A stretch of 64,000 bases of DNA from Pasteurella multocida subsp. multocida OH4807 (GTDB lineage Bacteria; Pseudomonadota; Gammaproteobacteria; Enterobacterales; Pasteurellaceae). Position 1 is the stretch's first letter. Each line of letters opens with the position of its first letter. Positions 59,031 through 64,000 of the stretch are shown one piece after another. The stretch is from positions 1,930,001 to 1,994,000 of the forward strand of contig CP004391.1 in the NCBI GenBank assembly GCA_000973525.1, read 5' to 3'. The notes beneath the pieces are model-generated. The model did not search any database. It was not told where the DNA came from and saw nothing but the letters and a program-made list of their open reading frames with translations. Position numbers and translations under genes: made by a program.

Positions 59031-59979
59031 AAAAGGATGAAATAAAGCGTGATTGATGCTTAAGTAATTCTGCTTTTGTGAGCGTAAACACACCTAGTCC
59101 GCCATTTTTGAGCTCAACCCAGTTGAACGGGACATCTGGGTATTGTTCCATAAGATGGACCATGCTGTTACCGACCTCACAGACGAGTAGACCATTTTCC
59201 GTAAGATAGTCAGTCGCTTTCGCCAAGATGCGTTTTGTGATCTCAAGTCCATCTATACCAGAACCTAATGCCATATCAGGCTCGTGCTGAAATTCAGCGG
59301 GCATTTCGTCTAAGTCTTCTTCATCTACATAAGGTGGATTGGTCACGATCAGATCGTATTGGTCGATAGGTAAATCATTAAATAAGTCAGATTGAATTGG
59401 ATAAACGCGATGTAACATATTATGACGTTCGATATTAATTTCTGCCACATTCAACGCATCAGCAGATAAATCAACCGCATCGACTTCGGCATCAGGAAAT
59501 TGTGTCGCACAAGCTATGGCGATACAACCACTCCCCGTACACATATCTAAAATACGTTTAGGTTTAGTCTGGAGTAAATTGGCAAAATCTGATTGGATTA
59601 ATGCGCTAATTGGCGAACGAGGGACGATTACACGCTCATCAATGTAGAAATTTAAACCACAAAACCACGCTTGGTGAGTGAGATAAGCAATCGGGATACG
59701 TTTTTCAATACGCTGGATGATAAGGCGAACTAAGACTTTTTTTTCTGATCGGGTTAACCTTGTTGTATAGAGCTCACTTGGAAAATCGATGGGTAAATCC
59801 AATGTGGCTAAAACAAGCTGTAAAGTTTCATCCCACGCATTATCATAGCCATGACCATAATAAATATCAGAACGATTAAAGGTGCTGTAAGTCCAGCGTA
59901 GGAAATCTTGGATTGTATGTAAATCATGATGCACTTGGTCGGCCATGATAGTTTCAATAAGTTCTTGATTATGTCCCAT
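59029..59979 (-). CDS. prmB: 50S ribosomal protein L3 glutamine methyltransferase PrmB
   Basis: PrmB methylates a glutamine of ribosomal protein uL3 using S-adenosylmethionine. The 316-aa protein has a helical N-terminal domain ([25 protein letters not shown]), then the class I methyltransferase fold with [14 protein letters not shown]. The catalytic NPPY motif is in [15 protein letters not shown], and [11 protein letters not shown] follows. It aligns with E. coli PrmB rather than PrmC. The first few residues before [14 protein letters not shown] may not be translated. A USS lies between it and ompH. Confidence 0.95.
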   Translation of the reverse strand: MGHNQELIETIMADQVHHDLHTIQDFLRWTYSTFNRSDIYYGHGYDNAWDETLQLVLATLDLPIDFPSELYTTRLTRSEKKVLVRLIIQRIEKRIPIAYLTHQAWFCGLNFYIDERVIVPRSPISALIQSDFANLLQTKPKRILDMCTGSGCIAIACATQFPDAEVDAVDLSADALNVAEINIERHNMLHRVYPIQSDLFNDLPIDQYDLIVTNPPYVDEEDLDEMPAEFQHEPDMALGSGIDGLEITKRILAKATDYLTENGLLVCEVGNSMVHLMEQYPDVPFNWVELKNGGLGVFTLTKAELLKHQSRFISSF

Positions 59980-60101
59980 AGTATGCTCCAGTTATGAGAA
60001 GAAAAGTGGCGTAGTTATACCATATTCAACAAAATTTTGGAAATTCACGTAAATCATACTATGCTATATCTTGATTAATTTTTATAGTGGAATGAGAAAA
60101 G

Positions 60102-60608
60102 ATGCTAGAGCAAGATGAAATCGATTTGTTTCGTGCTGAAATAAAAGGGGTTAAAGCTCTGAAACAAGATAAACGGGTTATGCCTCGTCAAAAGCAGGTT
60201 ATCAAACGATCGCCTTTACGTGAAATTCGAGAGAAAGAAGACACGTTGTTTTATTTTTCTGATGAGTATGAACCATTATTGAATGAAGAAAGTGCGGTGA
60301 AATATTTGAGAGAAGGAGAAGATTCACATTTATTAAAACAATTACGTCGTGGTGATTTTTCTCCTGAATTATTTTTAGATTTACATGGATTAACAAAAGA
60401 GCAAGCTAAGTTAGAATTGGCGAGTTTAATCCAGGCATGTGAACATGAGCATATTTATTGTGCCAGCGTGATGACAGGCTATGGTTCTTATATTCTTAAG
60501 CGTCAGATTCCACGCTGGTTAGTGCAACATCCTAAAGTACGAGCATTGCACCAAGCCCCAAAAGCCTGGGGCGGTGATGCTGCAATTTTAATTTTGCTTG
60601 ATGTCTAA
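60102..60608 (+). CDS. smrB: SmrB-like endonuclease domain protein
   Basis: SmrB cleaves mRNA at collided ribosomes to start rescue. The 168-aa protein has a basic N-terminal tail and a C-terminal Smr domain (about 90-168) with the catalytic DLHG motif in LDLHGLTKEQAKLEL. The second Smr motif, HGHGK in E. coli, reads TGYGS here (VMTGYGSYILK). That loses the two His and could affect RNA contact. The C-terminal QAPKAWGGDAAILILL part is typical. Its last 21 bases overlap the convergent yccS gene. Confidence 0.88.
   Translation: MLEQDEIDLFRAEIKGVKALKQDKRVMPRQKQVIKRSPLREIREKEDTLFYFSDEYEPLLNEESAVKYLREGEDSHLLKQLRRGDFSPELFLDLHGLTKEQAKLELASLIQACEHEHIYCASVMTGYGSYILKRQIPRWLVQHPKVRALHQAPKAWGGDAAILILLDV
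60290..60298 (+). repeat. DNA uptake signal core (USS)
   Basis: Exact AAGTGCGGT inside smrB, in the variable N-terminal part. Confidence 0.9.
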
Positions 60609-62741
60609 ATTAACTTGGTGAAAAGTCGTATAAAGCGAAGGTAAGATCTGACTAATCATATTCAACTGCTGAATAGGCACACTAAATTGCGGTTGGAGTA
60701 GATGTTGACTCTGTTCTGCATTAGCCAAGGCTAAATCAGTTTTAATTCGTTCTTGTAATTTAGTGAAGACATCAGGTCGTAGCTTTTCAATGTGCTCTAA
60801 CACATAGATAATTTTCTTTGCAATAGGGTAAAATCCCGATAAAAATTCGGTACTTTGTTGCAGTTGTTTCATGTTATTACGATAAGCCCCTAGCGTAGAA
60901 ATATAACTTAATAATGAATAATTAATTTTTAATAATTCAAAGCCTTTGTGTAAGTGAGTCTGATATTTTTGTGGCTCATTATTCATATTCGAAAGTGTTG
61001 TACTTAGTGCTGTCGCATTTTCATGGGCATGGCGACGCACAATACGATATTTTAAATTATCTCCTTTACCAAATTGTAATTGGCTAATGACATAAAGTAA
61101 GTATTTTGCATCACTTTTAATCGCTTGTCGGCTGACTTTATCTAATTGCAAGTATTTCCAATCTGGCCATAAATAAGAGACAGCAAACCAGGCAATAGCG
61201 GCACCAATGAGTGTGTCAATGACACGAGAAAACATCGCATTATGCAAATCAAAACCCATGACATCAAAACTGATTAACACTTGTAATGTAATAAAGAAAG
61301 TTGAAAAACTGTAGTTATTGCTTCTAAAAAAGAAGAAAAGGGTACTCGTTGCGACAATTAAGCCGAGTTGAAGCTCCAATGTTGGATTAATATAAGGTAA
61401 GAGTGAACCAATGATTACCCCTAGAATTGTTCCAATAATGCGCTGTTTTAAACGCATTTTTGTCGCTGAATAATTGGGTTGGCAGACAAAAACTGAAGTC
61501 AGTAAAATCCAATAGCCAAGATTTAAGTGGAAAAACTCCACGATAGAGCAGGCAGTGAAGACAACCAAAGAAAGTCGGACGGCATGACGAAATAATTGGG
61601 AGTTCACATCACAGTGGCTTTTTATGGCGTAGAAAATATTGTAGAGACCTCGTACTTGCTCAGTATGAATTTGCGCTGTAGCAGACTGTTCATACGGGGT
61701 CGATTCCTGATCTAAATGGTTTAATTGCCATTCTGTTGTGCGTAAGTTTTCAATTAATGTTTTTAAATTAAGTAATGTCTGTTCATCGTTAGGGTGGGTT
61801 TGGCTGTACAGATCGAATGAGTGAGTTAAGCCAATGATTGCTTTTTCAACCTTATTATTGTAATGATATGCTTTATTCTGTTGTAAACTGACACCGATTT
61901 CTCGGCATGCTTGTGCTTGCAATTCAAATAGGCGTTGAATACGGAAAATCAGATCCGTATTTTTAAGTTGTTCTGCGAGAGAAGGGTAATGAAATAAACT
62001 GGAATTAGCACGTTCATGGATATCTTGTGCAGTAAAGTAGTAACGGATCATTTTTGTGGTTCGACGATGTCGATGCTGACCTCGAATACGATAAAAAAGG
62101 GCAGTCCGTGCAGTATTAAACGCATCAATTAATCCACTATTTTTCATTGCCAAATTCACTTCTTTATTCGCCAATTGCTCAATATCATCTGGATCAAAAA
62201 AGAGGGCCTTGGCATCTAAGTATTCCCCTAAAGCGATAAAGGATTTGGCGATACTTTCTTGTACTGGACGATTAGGGAAAAAGAGGTGAACAATTAATGT
62301 CGTGATACTGTACAGTAATGTTCCGCACAGAATCATGATCGGATTGATAAACCAAATCGTTTCTGGCGTATAAGATAATGTGGTATACAGCGCGATCACA
62401 AGTGTGCCAAAGGCAATTGTGCTATAACGTTGCCCAATGGCACCGACCATTGTGAACAGAAAAGTCATGGCTGTCATTAATAGGGTAAATTGAAAGCCAT
62501 GACCAATACTCATTTGGACGGTTATTGAGGAAATTGAGAAGGCGATGAGGGTATAAAACACATTTTTGAGTCGACCAGTTAAACGGTTATCTAAGTCAAC
62601 TAAGCCTCCTGCAATAATCCCTAAAATAAGCGGCATACTTTGCTCGGAAATATCAAATAACCAAATTGCAAATGCCGCAAAATTAACAGCGATAAAAATG
62701 GGGATCGTGGCAATGACTTTTGCATTTAACCAGTGATGCAT
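60588..62741 (-). CDS. yccS: YccS-family inner-membrane protein (FUSC)
   Basis: A 717-aa protein of the YccS/YhfK type, related to aromatic acid exporters and the fusaric acid resistance family. It has two clusters of hydrophobic segments (about 10-165 and 395-520). A large cytosolic region lies between them and another follows. The conserved RLTGRLKNVFYTLIAFSISS, PNYSATKMRLKQRIIGTILG and DTLIGAAIAW segments are present. The substrate is not known. It follows yccF, as in E. coli, and overlaps smrB at its 3' end. Confidence 0.88.
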   Translation of the reverse strand: MHHWLNAKVIATIPIFIAVNFAAFAIWLFDISEQSMPLILGIIAGGLVDLDNRLTGRLKNVFYTLIAFSISSITVQMSIGHGFQFTLLMTAMTFLFTMVGAIGQRYSTIAFGTLVIALYTTLSYTPETIWFINPIMILCGTLLYSITTLIVHLFFPNRPVQESIAKSFIALGEYLDAKALFFDPDDIEQLANKEVNLAMKNSGLIDAFNTARTALFYRIRGQHRHRRTTKMIRYYFTAQDIHERANSSLFHYPSLAEQLKNTDLIFRIQRLFELQAQACREIGVSLQQNKAYHYNNKVEKAIIGLTHSFDLYSQTHPNDEQTLLNLKTLIENLRTTEWQLNHLDQESTPYEQSATAQIHTEQVRGLYNIFYAIKSHCDVNSQLFRHAVRLSLVVFTACSIVEFFHLNLGYWILLTSVFVCQPNYSATKMRLKQRIIGTILGVIIGSLLPYINPTLELQLGLIVATSTLFFFFRSNNYSFSTFFITLQVLISFDVMGFDLHNAMFSRVIDTLIGAAIAWFAVSYLWPDWKYLQLDKVSRQAIKSDAKYLLYVISQLQFGKGDNLKYRIVRRHAHENATALSTTLSNMNNEPQKYQTHLHKGFELLKINYSLLSYISTLGAYRNNMKQLQQSTEFLSGFYPIAKKIIYVLEHIEKLRPDVFTKLQERIKTDLALANAEQSQHLLQPQFSVPIQQLNMISQILPSLYTTFHQVNLDIKQN

Positions 62742-62758
62742 TCTTTTCCCTTTAATTA

Positions 62759-63208
62759 CTAATAACGATTTTTGAACTGTTGCTGTGCCGCTTGTTGTCT
62801 TGCTATTTCTGCGATTTCTTTAGGGACAACCCGCTGTCCAACAGGTAATAATGCGATACCAGCAAGTTTGAAATTTGCGAGACCCACAGGGATACCCACT
62901 ATGGTTAAGCATTGGGCGATTCCAGCAAAAATATGGGATAAGCAGAGCCACCAACCAAACAAGATAAACCAAACAATATTCAGTACTGTGCCCAATGAGT
63001 TTCCTATTGCACTTGTTGGTTCTAGGTATTTCACATGAATAATATCATTCCCAAAAGGCATCAGTGACATTTTACTGATTTCCCAACAGCTTCTTGTATA
63101 GGGTAGAGTAATAATGAGAAGTGCACTGATTGCTGTTGCGAGCAGCCAACCCAGTGTCGTGAAAAAACCGCCAAGTACAAAGTTCAGAATATTTAAAATT
63201 AATGCCAT
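62759..63208 (-). CDS. yccF: YccF-family inner-membrane protein
   Basis: A 149-aa protein with two DUF307 repeats, each with a hydrophobic helix pair, and the conserved WEISKMSLMPFG and GLANFKLAGIALLPVGQRVV motifs. Function is not established. It precedes yccS by 17 bases in the conserved mgsA-yccF-yccS neighbourhood. The C-terminal tail is Gln-rich. Confidence 0.9.
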   Translation of the reverse strand: MALILNILNFVLGGFFTTLGWLLATAISALLIITLPYTRSCWEISKMSLMPFGNDIIHVKYLEPTSAIGNSLGTVLNIVWFILFGWWLCLSHIFAGIAQCLTIVGIPVGLANFKLAGIALLPVGQRVVPKEIAEIARQQAAQQQFKNRY

Positions 63209-63326
63209 TGTTGTTTACCCTCCAAGAGTAATAAGCTACTCTTAAAAAAATAGCTCAATATCCATTGTTGATATTGAGCCCCATTATAATGCGATTTTAT
63301 CTAGTTTGACAAAATAGCGCGCATTT

Positions 63327-63785
63327 TTATTTTAAACGGGCTTTTAAATAGCCATCGTAATCAGGAATACGTACTTGAACTGCTTGATTAAAACTGGGTG
63401 AGGTCACTAGAAAATCTGCTGTAGCCATATTCATGGCAACAGGAATATTCCAAACCGTTGCGATCCTCATCAATGCTTTGACATCAGGATCGTGTGGGAC
63501 CGCATTCATTGGATCCCAAAAGAAAATCAACATATCAATTCTTTTTTCTGCAATTAATCCACCTAATTGCTGGTCTCCTCCCATTGGACCGCTCAATAAA
63601 CTTTCAATATGGAGTCCTGTTTCTTGATAAATCAGATTTCCTGTTGTACCTGTGGCATAAAGGATATGTTGTTCAAGCAAAGTGCGGTGTTTTTTACACC
63701 AATTTATGAGATCTTGTTTACAGTGATCATGAGCAACCAAGGCGAGATGTTTACACGCCGATAATGTTCGATAAGTATTTTGCAT
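63327..63785 (-). CDS. mgsA: Methylglyoxal synthase
   Basis: MgsA converts dihydroxyacetone phosphate to methylglyoxal, bypassing lower glycolysis when phosphate is low. The 152-aa protein has the substrate-binding TGTTG (about 45-49), the GGDQQLGG loop with Asp near 71, and [20 protein letters not shown] holding the catalytic His and Asp (about 98-101). It matches the E. coli enzyme in length. A uptake signal lies within it (63680-63688). Confidence 0.96.
   Translation of the reverse strand: MQNTYRTLSACKHLALVAHDHCKQDLINWCKKHRTLLEQHILYATGTTGNLIYQETGLHIESLLSGPMGGDQQLGGLIAEKRIDMLIFFWDPMNAVPHDPDVKALMRIATVWNIPVAMNMATADFLVTSPSFNQAVQVRIPDYDGYLKARLK
63680..63688 (+). repeat. DNA uptake signal core (USS)
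   Basis: Exact AAGTGCGGT inside mgsA. Confidence 0.9.
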
Positions 63786-63816
63786 GATGCCTCTTTATCT
63801 TGATATGAGCTTAAAT

Positions 63817-63843
63817 AAAAAGTGAGCATTGCGCTCACTTTTT
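63817..63843 (-). terminator. Terminator after the UPF0319 gene
   Basis: A perfect 11-bp stem AAAAAGTGAGC / GCTCACTTTTT with a five-base loop lies 17 bases past the minus-strand stop at 63860 and ahead of mgsA. It has T-rich flanks on both strands. Confidence 0.9.
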
Positions 63844-63859
63844 AAAATTATACTTTCTG

Positions 63860-64000
63860 TTATTTTCGGTTTTGAGCCCAATTTAAGAAACGTTTTTGTG
63901 TTTCTTTATCTGCTTGTTGGTACCAATATTGTAACATTTGCTCTGCTACGTTTTCACCTTGCACCGTAATTTTCCCTTTTTGTGCTTTACCAAAACCAGG
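63860..64000 (-). CDS. C-terminal end of a UPF0319 (YccT/CsgI) family protein, partial
   Basis: The last 46 codons of a minus-strand gene run off the window end. They read [20 protein letters not shown], then [20 protein letters not shown], then WAQNRK and stop. The QMLxYWxxxADKETxxxFLxW pattern and position next to mgsA fit UPF0319, exported proteins that in E. coli include YccT, a curli inhibitor. Only the end is visible, so the call rests mostly on synteny. Confidence 0.6.
   Translation of the reverse strand, partial: PGFGKAQKGKITVQGENVAEQMLQYWYQQADKETQKRFLNWAQNRK

Overview
The window looks like chromosome from a Pasteurella-type member of the Pasteurellaceae. It carries 19 exact copies of the Hin-type DNA uptake signal core (AAGTGCGGT or its complement), where about half a copy is expected by chance. 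Its proteins read as close relatives of Haemophilus influenzae and Pasteurella multocida proteins. Gene blocks typical of the family are present: sapABCDF, ycjX-ycjF-tyrR, tsaE-amiB-mutL-miaA-hfq-hflX, ptsHI-crr, aceEF-lpd, rsxABCDGE-nth, and ompH followed by prmB-smrB-yccS-yccF-mgsA-UPF0319. Base composition is AT-rich. Species was not determined; P. multocida or a near relative is my inference.

Layout: (1) 1-2720: the 3' four fifths of a 23S rRNA gene, 5S rRNA, terminator and a TTCAA/TTCAG pentanucleotide repeat. (2) 3.0-13.0 kb: an SDR oxidoreductase facing the sap peptide-transport operon, then ycjXF and a short-form tyrR. (3) 13.0-21.5 kb: the RNA-modification, cell-wall and mismatch-repair superoperon, two tRNA-Gly(GCC) genes, orn and rsgA. 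(4) 21.7-31.1 kb: the sugar phosphotransferase general proteins followed by the pyruvate dehydrogenase complex (no pdhR beside it). (5) 31.2-38.9 kb: an SOS-type gene for a UmuD-like protein lacking protease residues, then sstT, a qmcA-nfeD-oxidoreductase-torD cluster, and lipid A and heptose genes (lpxL, hldE). (6) 38.9-45.7 kb: csdA-csdE, a secreted nuclease, lrgAB-dgt, uup. (7) 45.8-49.1 kb: the most accessory-looking stretch, with an unknown gene behind a ribosome-site-masking hairpin, a 5'-truncated IS1595-type transposase, and two surface-sugar genes. (8) 49.2-57.3 kb: a sodium symporter with a G8 tract, nth, and the rsx electron-transport operon, whose rsxC ends in 132-bp tandem repeats. 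(9) 57.3-64.0 kb: a long regulatory region with a perfect CRP site, an OmpH-type porin, prmB, smrB, yccS, yccF, mgsA and the end of a UPF0319 gene.

Most of the window is core housekeeping. The most notable observation is at 31.2-31.7 kb. Two consensus LexA boxes overlie a near-consensus promoter in front of a LexA/UmuD-fold protein. That protein has Asn and Tyr where the Ser-Lys protease dyad should be, and no UmuC-type polymerase gene lies beside it. This would be an SOS-induced pseudo-protease of unknown role. Other points worth checking are a perfect USS inverted-repeat hairpin inside the hflX reading frame, terminator-like hairpins inside the pyruvate dehydrogenase operon, the RsxC repeat array, and degenerate ATPase residues in SapD and SapF.
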